Below, piece by piece: positions 1-7,139 of a stretch of 20,281 nucleotides of DNA. Both the position numbers and the translations under genes were made by a program. The stretch covers positions 1 through 20,281 of the forward strand of contig CAZMUN010000020.1 of assembly GCA_964569815.1 (NCBI GenBank). Direction: 5' to 3'. This stretch comes from CAZMUN01 sp964569815 (lineage in GTDB: Archaea > Iainarchaeota > Iainarchaeia > Iainarchaeales > GCA-2688035). Under the pieces are notes generated by a model that saw only the letters and a list, made by a program, of their open reading frames with translations, did no database searches and had not been told where the DNA came from. Numbering within the stretch: the first letter of the stretch is position 1; the number at the start of each line of letters is the position of its first letter.

Positions 1-295
1 CTGCTTGACTGTGCTTGAAGCAGAAATATTAGCCATACTATGCACAATTATATTGTGGCGAAAGGCTTTTAAGAAGGAAGATAGCAATACCTATAAAGGG
101 CAATTAAACCCTTTTCTTGTTTGCTCGGCTGGGGCAATAGGCACTCACTTCAATGCACTTGGGCACTTCTTTTAAAATGGGTCGAGTGAAGTTGGTTTGA
201 TTTGTTGTCGCAGACAGCAAACCCAAAAAAATGCTACAAAGAATAGGGAAAAGCGTTCGGCAGGTTTGAGGTAAAAAAAGAGTTTGGTAACTTTT
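1..295. other. Intergenic region with several hairpins, no gene recognised
   Basis: I see no convincing protein gene here. Three simple inverted repeats lie close together: CTGCTT/AAGCAG (1-6 with 18-23), CACAAT/ATTGTG (43-48 with 52-57, 3-nt loop) and AAAGGG/CCCTTT (95-100 with 109-114), the last followed by a T-rich stretch. They could be the 3' end or terminator of a gene left of the window, or part of a structured RNA. I could not match the stretch to RNase P, SRP RNA or a tRNA. Confidence 0.4.
273..279 (-). terminator. Oligo-T terminator of the leftward gene
   Basis: On the minus strand a run of seven T lies about 17 nt beyond the stop codon of the leftward gene, followed by C/A-rich sequence. 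Archaeal RNA polymerase commonly terminates at such oligo-T runs without needing a hairpin. Position and orientation support this, but there is no direct evidence of termination. Confidence 0.35.
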
Positions 296-1555
296 TTAGG
301 TTCCCAGAGATATTTCAAAGTTTATTTTTAGGCCTTTTGTTGTTCTTGTTACCTTTTTGTCTTTTATTTTTACCAATCCGGCTTTTTTTAGTTTTGTTAT
401 ATACTGGCTTGTGTTTGACAACTGCATATTCGTGTCTTTGGCTATTTCCGAAACCGTTCTATTGCCGTTTGAAAGCACCAATATTCTCATCACGTTTTCG
501 CTTTTTAGGAGTGCACTTAATTGTTTGAGTTCTTTTCTTGTTTTTATTATATGGAAATCTGGTTTTGGTTCTTCAGCGTTTTTTGTAATTTCCTTAATTT
601 TTTGAAAGTATTCAAAAAGGTTTTTAGATGTTGAGGCAACAATGTTTTCTCTTGATTGGTTGGATAGCTGGCTAATTCCTTCATCTAATTTCATTTTTTT
701 CTTTCCTTTTCCTGTAACAATAGTTATCTCTGGAAGAATTAGCCCTATTGCGTTTTTGTATAGGTTCTCTATATCACTTTTTTCAAAACGCCATTTGGAG
801 AGTAGTTGATGTATCTCGCTTGCAGTCATGTCCCAGTGGGGAATTTGTGCATCTATTTCTATTCTTGGAATTTCTTTTGATAGAATTATTACTGGTTGCT
901 CGGTGCTGGTTAAGCCCTCGTAATGCATTGCTTTTCTAGTTGCAAAATAAAGAGATTTTCTTGCAGGCGAGGAATAGATGGCTTCAATTGGTTTTTTGCA
1001 GTCCTCTGGGTAAAGTTCATGAAAAAAGCTGGCAAAGAAAACATCAGCAGGAAGCTGGATCTGGTAGTTTAACTTTTCATTTATATTTGATTCATCCAAG
1101 TCGATTACTGACAAAACAGAATAGTATTTTGCAAACAGGCCTTTGTCTTTTTGTTGCATGAATCTTGACCATGTTTCGGATGAATAGTAAACTTTTATGT
1201 TTTTTATGCCAAAAGCTATTGCAAGGGAAAGTATTTCCTCTTTTTTCTTTTTAAGGTATTGGTCAGTGGTCCAGTTTTTATAGTGTTCAAACTCCACTTT
1301 TTTGAAATAGGGGTTTGAAAGAATATTCATGTCCCAAAGCACTATAGCAATATTGAACCCGGTCTTGGAAAGTTTGGCGAGATTTAAGAGGCGGGTAAGG
1401 GTTAGATAGTTGTGCTTAATATGTGTTAGAGAAAAGAATATGGTTGGAGGGGTTTGTTCTTCTCTGTTTTCTATTATTGAATTAAGGGTTTCTCTATCCT
1501 GGCTGGAGATAGTAAATTTTTCTTCCAGTTTAATGTTGCTTGTTATCTGTTTCAT
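296..1555 (-). CDS. TyrRS-like (degenerate class I aaRS) domain fused to winged-helix DNA-binding domain
   Basis: 419 aa. Residues ~36-300 follow the order of an archaeal tyrosyl-tRNA synthetase catalytic core. There is a HIGH-like HIKH (45-48), a beta strand GFNIAIVLWDMN (66-77) like TyrRS GFDIIILLADLH, then GIKNIKVYYSSE (116-127), LPADVFF near 168-174, ARKSLYFATRKAM (198-210) resembling the TyrRS QRKIHMLARE segment, and a KMSKS-like GKGKKKMKLDEG (282-293). The HIGH glycine is lysine and KMSKS is altered, so aminoacylation is doubtful. Residues ~340-412 form a winged helix (VSEIAKDTNMQLSNTSQYITKLKKAGLV) of ArsR/MarR-like type. The combination suggests a transcription regulator that may sense a nucleotide, amino acid or adenylate; that role is inference. 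It is divergent from the radical SAM operon and may control it. The homology is read by eye, without a profile search. Confidence 0.7.
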   Translation of the reverse strand: MKQITSNIKLEEKFTISSQDRETLNSIIENREEQTPPTIFFSLTHIKHNYLTLTRLLNLAKLSKTGFNIAIVLWDMNILSNPYFKKVEFEHYKNWTTDQYLKKKKEEILSLAIAFGIKNIKVYYSSETWSRFMQQKDKGLFAKYYSVLSVIDLDESNINEKLNYQIQLPADVFFASFFHELYPEDCKKPIEAIYSSPARKSLYFATRKAMHYEGLTSTEQPVIILSKEIPRIEIDAQIPHWDMTASEIHQLLSKWRFEKSDIENLYKNAIGLILPEITIVTGKGKKKMKLDEGISQLSNQSRENIVASTSKNLFEYFQKIKEITKNAEEPKPDFHIIKTRKELKQLSALLKSENVMRILVLSNGNRTVSEIAKDTNMQLSNTSQYITKLKKAGLVKIKDKKVTRTTKGLKINFEISLGT

Positions 1556-1646
1556 AAAACCCGACCTAAGCCTAAACCATAAGTTATACTATTATTATAA
1601 TAGATGTTATTAAATAATTATCCAAAGATATTTTTGTTGTAGGAAC
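1556..1646. promoter_or_regulatory. Bidirectional promoter with inverted repeats
   Basis: This A/T-rich spacer separates two divergent starts. A perfect inverted repeat CTATTA-TTA-TAATAG (1589-1603) lies 34-48 nt upstream of the leftward ATG, over its likely TATA box. A second palindrome, TTATT-A-AATAA (1607-1617), lies 30-40 nt upstream of the rightward ATG and is a good TATA candidate for that gene. An operator overlapping the TATA box would fit repression by the adjacent winged-helix protein. TATA placement is seen in the sequence; operator function is inference. Confidence 0.5.
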
Positions 1647-3143
1647 ATGTCTTTTTATTTGCATGAAACAAAGGGCGTTACACAGCAAATAAACAACGTC
1701 TTCTCGCAGTATAAAATAAAACCCGCTTTGAGAGTGTGCCTTACCGAAAAATGCAACCTCAATTGCATCTACTGTCATAAAGAGGGAATGCTAAAGGATT
1801 ACACAAGTTCTCTTTCAGAAAATGAGATGCGATTTTTAGCAGAAACTTTCCGTAAACAGGGCTTCACAAAGGTTAAATTCACTGGCGGTGAACCACTTCT
1901 TGCAAAGAACCTGATGCAAGCCATTGGAATATTTAAGGAAAAAGGATTTGAAGACGTTTCTCTTCTAACCAATGGAACAATGCTTGATGAGAAAAACCTT
2001 CAGCAAATGAAAAACACTGGGCTCGACAGGCTAACAGTAAGTTTTGACACTCTTAGAAACAAGATAGCTAACTCAGTTAACGGATGCGATTGCATTGAAA
2101 AGGTTCTGGAGAACGTCTCGCTTTCGAGGAAGTTCTTCAAAGAGGTAAAAGCTAATTGTGTCCTAATTCCCGGAATGAATTTTCCTGACGAGATTTTGGA
2201 AATCGCCAACTTTTGCAGGGACAATAAGATTATTTTAAAAATCCTTTCACGGCTTTCAGAAGACACTCCTTACCCCCTAAGTTTGCAGGCCATAAGCATA
2301 CTAAAGCTTTACAAACAGGTTGCCAAAAAGCAGATCAATAAAGAATCCTTTGTGCCCGAAATCTTGTACACTTTCACAGATGGAACAGCAGTAGAAATAA
2401 ATGATTTTAGAAACGAGGAATACAGAAAAAGAATTAATGAGAACCCTTTGTGTGAAAACTGCGAACAAAAAAACCAGTGCGTTGAAGGCCCTTATGCCGT
2501 TAGAATCATGCCAAACGGCGACATAAAACCCTGTTTAATAAGAGAGGACAACTTAATTAAGTTTAAAAGAATAAAAAAAAGCAAGACAAAACTAATTTGC
2601 CTAACAGGGTTGGCGAGCTCTGGCAAAAGTTTTTTTAGAGAAATAGCCGAGAAAAAATTTGGCATAAAAAACATTTACATCGGCAAAATACTCAAAGAAG
2701 AAACAATTAAAAGAAAGAAACCATTAACATATGAAAATGTAATGGACGTAAGCAGAAAAATCTATGAAGAGGACGGCCCACTAGGAGTCATGACTCGAAG
2801 TTTTGAAGCAATCCAAAAAACGCTCCCGAATGAAAAATTTGCGCTTGTTGACTCTGTCAGAAGCGTTGCAGAATACGAGTTCCTGAAACAGTTTTTCCAA
2901 ACCTACCTTGTAGGCGTAATTTGTAATAAAAAAGAACGCTTCAAGAGAGCAAAAAAAGGGGATTTTAAATTAACAAAAAAGCAACTTATAAAAAGAGACG
3001 ATTTGGAAATGGGTAAATTGAAAGAAAAACCAAATTTCAACGTAGGGCTTCTTTTAGGGCACGCAGATTACTACATTTCTGGAGAATCAGAAAAGTTTGA
3101 TGAAGAAGCCTCAGAAATAATAAAGGCGATCATAAATGATTGA
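1647..3143 (+). CDS. Radical SAM (MoaA-like) enzyme fused to UPF0200/dephospho-CoA-kinase-like P-loop domain
   Basis: 498 aa in two parts. Residues ~25-305 are a radical SAM enzyme: CxxxCxxC for the [4Fe-4S] cluster (C36, C40, C43), the SAM-binding FTGGEP (78-83), and a C-terminal cysteine set (C269, C272, C278, C296) in a context like the auxiliary cluster of MoaA/SPASM proteins. Residues ~314-498 are a kinase-like domain with Walker A GLASSGKS (321-328). Its following layout (IGKILKEE, SRKIYEEDGPLGVM, DSVRSVAEYEF, RAKKGDF) resembles archaeal UPF0200 proteins related to dephospho-CoA kinase. The end lacks the Gly-Gly tail of true MoaA, and no other molybdopterin gene is nearby, so molybdenum-cofactor synthesis is unlikely. 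Substrates are unknown. The gene overlaps the CYTH gene by 8 nt, implying co-translation. Both domains are in one uninterrupted frame. Confidence 0.85.
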   Translation: MSFYLHETKGVTQQINNVFSQYKIKPALRVCLTEKCNLNCIYCHKEGMLKDYTSSLSENEMRFLAETFRKQGFTKVKFTGGEPLLAKNLMQAIGIFKEKGFEDVSLLTNGTMLDEKNLQQMKNTGLDRLTVSFDTLRNKIANSVNGCDCIEKVLENVSLSRKFFKEVKANCVLIPGMNFPDEILEIANFCRDNKIILKILSRLSEDTPYPLSLQAISILKLYKQVAKKQINKESFVPEILYTFTDGTAVEINDFRNEEYRKRINENPLCENCEQKNQCVEGPYAVRIMPNGDIKPCLIREDNLIKFKRIKKSKTKLICLTGLASSGKSFFREIAEKKFGIKNIYIGKILKEETIKRKKPLTYENVMDVSRKIYEEDGPLGVMTRSFEAIQKTLPNEKFALVDSVRSVAEYEFLKQFFQTYLVGVICNKKERFKRAKKGDFKLTKKQLIKRDDLEMGKLKEKPNFNVGLLLGHADYYISGESEKFDEEASEIIKAIIND

Positions 3144-3684
3144 AATTGAAATAAGAACAAGAGTAAAAAATCTGAATGAAATGGAAAAAAAACTAATGCA
3201 GAAACTTGAGTTAAAAAAAGAAAGGAAACAAATCGACGAATACTTTTCACATCCTTCAAAAAACTTTTACGAAAAGCCAGGCATTAGAGAATATCTTCGA
3301 ATAAGACACGGAGCGCAACCAACTCTTGAATACCATATAGCCCATATAAAAGAAGGAAAAAAGAAATACACTGAAGAATTTGAAATAGAAGTAGAAAATG
3401 TGGCAAAAATGCGTGAAATTCTTACTCTATTGGGTTTCAAGCCTTTTGTCACAGTAAAAAAACACAGAAAAGTTTTTGAAAACCAAGACTTTAAAGCATG
3501 CTTTGACAAAATATCAAAATTAGGATCTTTTCTAGAAATAGAAGCCAAAAAAAACTTTGGCGGATCAGAAAAAACAAAACAAGCCTGCATTGACTTTCTT
3601 AAACAATTGGAATTAGATTATACTCCTGCACCCGAAAAGGGTTATCCGGACATGCTAGCAGAAAAAATTACACAAAACAAATAA
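3136..3684 (+). CDS. CYTH-domain protein (CyaB class IV adenylate cyclase / triphosphatase family)
   Basis: 182 aa, about the usual length of archaeal CyaB-like proteins. The N-terminus MIEIEIRTRV carries the ExExK-type motif as E3-I-E5-I-R7, with arginine for lysine. Further CYTH landmarks are the basic YLRIRHG strand, acidic EEFEIEVEN, basic VKKHRKVF, and the closing ACFDKISKLGSFLEIEA, which matches the CyaB LGxFLEIE signature. CYTH enzymes bind triphosphates in a charged tunnel and cleave or cyclise them with divalent metal. Whether this one makes cAMP or hydrolyses a triphosphate cannot be read from sequence. Its start codon lies inside the end of the radical SAM-kinase gene, so the two are likely translationally coupled and may share a phosphorylated substrate. 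Confidence 0.85.
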   Translation: MIEIEIRTRVKNLNEMEKKLMQKLELKKERKQIDEYFSHPSKNFYEKPGIREYLRIRHGAQPTLEYHIAHIKEGKKKYTEEFEIEVENVAKMREILTLLGFKPFVTVKKHRKVFENQDFKACFDKISKLGSFLEIEAKKNFGGSEKTKQACIDFLKQLELDYTPAPEKGYPDMLAEKITQNK

Positions 3685-3730
3685 CCCTGAAGAAAGACTC
3701 CACAACCGCGACTAATTTTATAACTAATAA

Positions 3731-3736
3731 TATAAA
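3731..3736 (+). promoter_or_regulatory. TATA box upstream of wHTH gene
   Basis: TATAAA in an A/T-rich context (3725-3737). Transcription would be expected about 25 nt downstream, near 3758-3762. This argues against the in-frame GTG at 3743 as the start of the next gene, since it would lie upstream of the transcript. Confidence 0.5.
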
Positions 3737-3826
3737 TCAAGAGTGAAGAAATTTCTAAGTCAGGTGCTTTCCTGCTTGGCCAAAAGCCCAGGATTGCACC
3801 TGTTATTATTTAAGGGTTGGAGAAGC

Positions 3827-4189
3827 ATGTTGATGTTTGCTTTATATGATGGTTTGAAATGTGAAAGAAAAGTTAAAGATGCTGTTGTAGGGGTTTTAAG
3901 CCAAGACTGGCCTCTTTCCTTAAAACAAATATATTTTACGATATTGCGGCGCTATTCGATGACAGTTTCACAACAGGCGGTTTATAAAGCGCTAAAACAG
4001 CTTGTTGAAAACAAGGTGCTGGTGAAGAAGGAGAGAAAGTACGCCTTGAGCATTGACTGGATTAGAAGCCTTAAAGAGCTAGGCATTAGGCTAGAAGAAG
4101 AGTATCGTTTACAAGAACCAGAATCAACCATTTGGTTGAAAAAAATCCAACCAAGGGACTATAATTCTACAAAAATAGAAATTGCTTAA
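3827..4189 (+). CDS. Small winged-helix DNA-binding protein
   Basis: 120 aa from the ATG at 3827. A GGAG sits just upstream (GGTTGGAGAAGCATG). The frame stays open back to a GTG at 3743, but that codon is only 7 nt past a TATA box, so 3827 is preferred. The core reads as a winged helix: a helix around LSLKQIYFTILRRY, a recognition helix SQQAVYKALKQLVENKVLVKK, and a wing ERKYALSIDWI, followed by a charged helix. The 'QQAVYKALKQL' element resembles helix-turn-helix regulators in which the second helix reads DNA. There is no ligand domain. It may regulate the downstream decarboxylase genes, but only its position supports that. Confidence 0.7.
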   Translation: MLMFALYDGLKCERKVKDAVVGVLSQDWPLSLKQIYFTILRRYSMTVSQQAVYKALKQLVENKVLVKKERKYALSIDWIRSLKELGIRLEEEYRLQEPESTIWLKKIQPRDYNSTKIEIA

Positions 4190-4200
4190 GAGGTTGAAAA

Positions 4201-4293
4201 ATGGGACAGCGAGCAATAGAACTCAAAACACATACGCCATCTTATACATTTGGATGGGAAAAGCGTGTTTATCACAATTTTTGCAGGGTTTAG
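4201..4293 (+). CDS. Possible 30-aa small ORF / leader peptide
   Basis: An ATG at 4201 opens 30 codons (begins MGQRAIELKTHTPSY) and ends at TAG 4291-4293, 7 nt before the decarboxylase ATG. GAGGTTGA, a fair Shine-Dalgarno, lies 5-6 nt upstream, and the preceding gene ends 11 nt earlier. It could be a translated leader coupled to the decarboxylase. Against this, a TATA-like TCTTATACATTT (4235-4246 region) within it suggests a promoter instead. No homology is recognised. Confidence 0.3.
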   Translation: MGQRAIELKTHTPSYTFGWEKRVYHNFCRV

Positions 4294-4300
4294 GTTGATC

Positions 4301-5449
4301 ATGGAAACGCTTGATGTAGAAACTCCAATTTATTCTGCTTTGCTGGATTATGCTAATCAGCGAAACCATTCTTTTCATACGCCTGGACATAAAAGCGGTC
4401 AATTATTTAAGAAAATCGGTTGGACTGATTATATTCCAAAATCGTTTTATGGAACAGATTTGTCCGTTTCCTGCCCTGAAATAGACTCCTTGCATGACCC
4501 AAAGGCATCGATAAGGAGGTCGCTTGATCTTGCAGCCAAAGCTTTTGGTGCTAAGCGTACTTACTTTGTGTTGGGCGGAACCACGATGTCTAACCTTGTT
4601 TCAATTTTTTCTTTGTTTGAACCCCAAGACAAGGCAATCATTTCCAGAAACCTACACAAGTCTGTGTGGGCCGGCGCAATCCTGCGGCAACTGAACCCCG
4701 CGTTTGTGCAAACCGAAACAGGCTCAATTCCGCTAAATGTTTTTTCTGAATCAATCGAAGACGCTTTAAAGAAGAACGGCGATGCCAAGGGCGTGATTGT
4801 TACCTCTCCAACCTATGAGGGTGTTTCCGCAAACCTGAAAAAGATTTCCAAAATAGCCAGAAGCTACCAAGTGCCTTTGATGGTAGATGAGGCATGGGGT
4901 CCGCATTTCCATTTTTCTGATAAGTTTCCTGATAGTGCCATGAGCGTTAAAGCCGATATTGCAACCCAGTCAACGCACAAAATACTGGGCAGCCTTTCAC
5001 AGACCTCTATGCTTCACACAAATTCAAGAACCCTAAACTCTGAAAAGGTGAACGAAACCTACCGGTTTTTCACTTCAACAAGCCCGTTCTATCCCTTCCT
5101 CGCTTCCCTGGATTACATTAGGGCTTTAATGCAGTCAAGGGGAAAAGAGCTTGTTAACGAGTCTTTCAAAATATCGGAGGAGATAAGGCAGCAGATTGCC
5201 AGCATGGATGGCTTTTCTTTGGTTGGAGAGGAGGCTGTTGAAGGAACAGAGTTTGGATTGGACCACAACAAGATTCTTGTGAAAACCAAGAACGCGTTCA
5301 AAAAAGCCGAATTGTTAAAGCGAGAGCACATTGTTCCAGAGAAATGCACAGAAGACACAATCCTTTTTTTGGTTACAATTGGCGACACTTTCGAAACCGC
5401 GAACGCGTTGTGCAAGTCCTTGAAGAAAATAGGTAGGAGGCGTGCCTGA
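4301..5449 (+). CDS. PLP-dependent Orn/Lys/Arg decarboxylase, large (catalytic) part of a split gene
   Basis: 382 aa from the ATG at 4301; the frame is open from 4250, but 4301 fits the family N-terminus (ETPIYSALLDY) and has AGGTTGATC upstream. This is a fold-type I PLP enzyme of the SpeA/CadA group: TPGHK near residues 27-31, the cofactor-binding GGTT loop (~92-95), H-K-S around 120, DEAWGPHFHF (196-205), and STHKILGSLSQ (224-234), whose lysine (K227) should form the Schiff base with PLP. It decarboxylates a basic amino acid, probably arginine (to agmatine) or lysine/ornithine; the substrate cannot be assigned. The protein stops exactly before the family's C-terminal domain, which is encoded by the next ORF in the same frame after one TGA. 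Residues for catalysis appear intact. Confidence 0.85.
   Translation: METLDVETPIYSALLDYANQRNHSFHTPGHKSGQLFKKIGWTDYIPKSFYGTDLSVSCPEIDSLHDPKASIRRSLDLAAKAFGAKRTYFVLGGTTMSNLVSIFSLFEPQDKAIISRNLHKSVWAGAILRQLNPAFVQTETGSIPLNVFSESIEDALKKNGDAKGVIVTSPTYEGVSANLKKISKIARSYQVPLMVDEAWGPHFHFSDKFPDSAMSVKADIATQSTHKILGSLSQTSMLHTNSRTLNSEKVNETYRFFTSTSPFYPFLASLDYIRALMQSRGKELVNESFKISEEIRQQIASMDGFSLVGEEAVEGTEFGLDHNKILVKTKNAFKKAELLKREHIVPEKCTEDTILFLVTIGDTFETANALCKSLKKIGRRRA
5435..5440 (+). promoter_or_regulatory. Internal Shine-Dalgarno for the decarboxylase C-terminal subunit
   Basis: AGGAGG, a perfect match to the core Shine-Dalgarno, occurs in the last codons of the large decarboxylase ORF (as Arg-Arg), 9 nt before the ATG at 5450, which follows directly on the TGA. 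Its strength and spacing indicate that the second ORF is separately initiated, by termination-reinitiation. This is the key evidence that the split is functional and not a recent nonsense mutation. Confidence 0.75.
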
Positions 5450-5668
5450 ATGAATACAGGGCCCTGTTTTCTGGACGATTGCGAAAACAAGGTTTGTGCA
5501 GAAGCAATAATTCCATACCCGCCAGGAATACCGCTGGCGCTTCCAGGTGAAGTTCTTTCAAAGCAAATAATACAGGAACTGAAGGCAATCAAGAAAAGAA
5601 AAATCGAAGTACATGGAGTGACTGATAGAACTTTAAGAACAATCCTGGTTAAACTTACTACAAAGTGA
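5450..5668 (+). CDS. C-terminal domain of Orn/Lys/Arg decarboxylase as a separate small protein
   Basis: 72 aa. The segment VCAEAIIPYPPGIPLALPGE (residues ~15-34) is the hallmark of the Orn/Lys/Arg decarboxylase C-terminal domain, normally covalently attached to the catalytic domain. It starts with the ATG that touches the TGA ending the large ORF, in the same reading frame. The sum of both parts (382+72) approaches the length of single-chain bacterial SpeA-type enzymes. The two polypeptides presumably assemble into one enzyme. Alternatives are TGA readthrough or a sequencing error, but the AGGAGG 9 nt upstream favours independent initiation. lysS follows after 7 nt. Confidence 0.85.
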   Translation: MNTGPCFLDDCENKVCAEAIIPYPPGIPLALPGEVLSKQIIQELKAIKKRKIEVHGVTDRTLRTILVKLTTK

Positions 5669-5675
5669 AAGAAAG

Positions 5676-7139
5676 ATGGCGCTCGAAGACTTGGTGGAAA
5701 GCAGGAAAGGAAACCTTGAAAAAATAGGCCGACTTACCGAATCATATCCCTACAAAATGCAGGCAAAGAAAACAGATTTTGAAAACATAAAGCAAATAGC
5801 CAACAGGCTTGAACTTGGAGAAAAAGCCAGTGAAACGGTAGTAGGTGCTGGAAGAATTTTGTCAAAAAGGCTTTTCGGCAAGCTTATCTTCTTAGACTTA
5901 CAGGACCAAAGCCAAACAATACAGGCTGTGGCTTCAAAGCAAAACCTAAGCGAAACAGAATTTAAATTGCTAAAAGTGGCCGACACTGCGGACTTTATTG
6001 GGGTAACAGGCTATCCTTACAAAACAAGGAGAGGAGAGCCAAGCATTTTTCTAACAAAAGCAGAGTTCCTCAGCAAAGCTCTAAAGCCATTGCCTGAAAA
6101 ATGGCACGGCTTAAAAGACGTTGAAACAAGGTATAGAAACAGGCACCTTGACCTGATAGCAAACCCTGAAACAAAACAAGTCTTCCAAAAAAGGGCAAAA
6201 ATAATTGCTTTGGTTAGAAACTTTCTTGATAACAAAGGGTTTCTGGAAGTGGAAACGCCCGCACTCCAGCCAACATACGGCGGAGCAAACGCAAGACCTT
6301 TCACAACCAAGTCCCACGCATGGGACTCACAATTTTATTTATCAATAAGCCCGGAACTCTACTTGAAAAGGCTGGTGATAGGCGGCTTTGAAAAAGTCTA
6401 CACAATATGCAAAAACTTCAGAAACGAAGATGTGGACAAAACACACAATCCCGAGTTCACTATGATGGAATGCTATGCCGCCTACTGGGACTACAACGAC
6501 ATGATGGAACTAACAGAAAAAATGTTTGAACACATAGCCCAAAACCTGAACAAAACAATAACAATAACTTATCAAGGCAAGGAAATAGACCTGAAAGCAC
6601 CCTGGAAAAGGGTAAGCGTATACGAAGGCCTGAAAAAGTACGGAAACATTGATGCGGAAAAAGCAACAGATCAAGAACTCAAAGAAGCCCTAACACAAAA
6701 CCAGCTGGAAACAGAACCATTCAACAGAGGCCTGGCAATAAACGAGCTATTCGAACACTTTTGCGAAGAGCACCTGGTGCAGCCTACCTTTGTAACAGAC
6801 CACCCAAAGGAAACAACACCGCTATGCAAGCTGCATAGAAAAAACAAGGCCCTCATAGAAAGATTCGAGCCATACATCAACGGATGGGAAATAGGAAACG
6901 CATACTCGGAACTCAACGACCCGCAGCTCCAAGAAAAATTCTTCAAAGAACAGGCAGAACAAGGCAGGGTAAAAGGAGAAAACCATCCAATAGACACAGA
7001 ATTCATAGAAGCACTCAAACACGGCATGCCACCAACAGGCGGCCTAGGAATAGGAATAGATAGGGCGGTAATGCTCTTCACAAACCAGCCCACCATAAAA
7101 GACGTGATACTATTCCCCCAAATGAAGCCAACAAAATAA
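5676..7139 (+). CDS. lysS: Lysyl-tRNA synthetase, class II
   Basis: 487 aa, normal full length. An N-terminal OB-fold (roughly 50-140, including GAGRILSKRLFGKLIFLDLQD) binds the anticodon. The class II catalytic core follows: motif 1 region GFLEVETPALQP (188-199), motif 2 FRNEDVDKTHNPEFT (248-262), and motif 3 GLGIGIDRAVML (456-467) with its arginine at 463. The GGANARPF and ELYLKRL segments are characteristic of LysRS. It charges tRNA-Lys with lysine using ATP. Many archaea use the unrelated class I LysRS, so a class II enzyme is informative about lineage. FRNEDVDKTHNPEFT is closer to the archaeal/eukaryotic form than to bacterial FRNEGxSxRHNPEFT. It is tightly linked to the decarboxylase genes upstream and its own substrate tRNA downstream. 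Confidence 0.97.
   Translation: MALEDLVESRKGNLEKIGRLTESYPYKMQAKKTDFENIKQIANRLELGEKASETVVGAGRILSKRLFGKLIFLDLQDQSQTIQAVASKQNLSETEFKLLKVADTADFIGVTGYPYKTRRGEPSIFLTKAEFLSKALKPLPEKWHGLKDVETRYRNRHLDLIANPETKQVFQKRAKIIALVRNFLDNKGFLEVETPALQPTYGGANARPFTTKSHAWDSQFYLSISPELYLKRLVIGGFEKVYTICKNFRNEDVDKTHNPEFTMMECYAAYWDYNDMMELTEKMFEHIAQNLNKTITITYQGKEIDLKAPWKRVSVYEGLKKYGNIDAEKATDQELKEALTQNQLETEPFNRGLAINELFEHFCEEHLVQPTFVTDHPKETTPLCKLHRKNKALIERFEPYINGWEIGNAYSELNDPQLQEKFFKEQAEQGRVKGENHPIDTEFIEALKHGMPPTGGLGIGIDRAVMLFTNQPTIKDVILFPQMKPTK

Noticed and set aside
1647..2560. True MoaA (molybdopterin biosynthesis)
   Set aside because: The chain lacks the C-terminal Gly-Gly tail, is fused to a kinase domain, and no other molybdopterin gene is present in the window.
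3743..3826. GTG start adding 28 residues to the small winged-helix protein
   Set aside because: The GTG is only 7 nt downstream of a TATA box, so it would not be on the transcript; GGAG before the ATG at 3827 is better.
5447..5449. TGA in the decarboxylase as a selenocysteine or recoded codon
   Set aside because: TGA is used as a normal stop by several clear genes in the window, and AGGAGG-N9-ATG favours reinitiation; no SECIS-like element was recognised.
5113..5592. 159-codon minus-strand open frame over the decarboxylase
   Set aside because: It is opposite clearly conserved catalytic-domain coding sequence, so it is a shadow frame.
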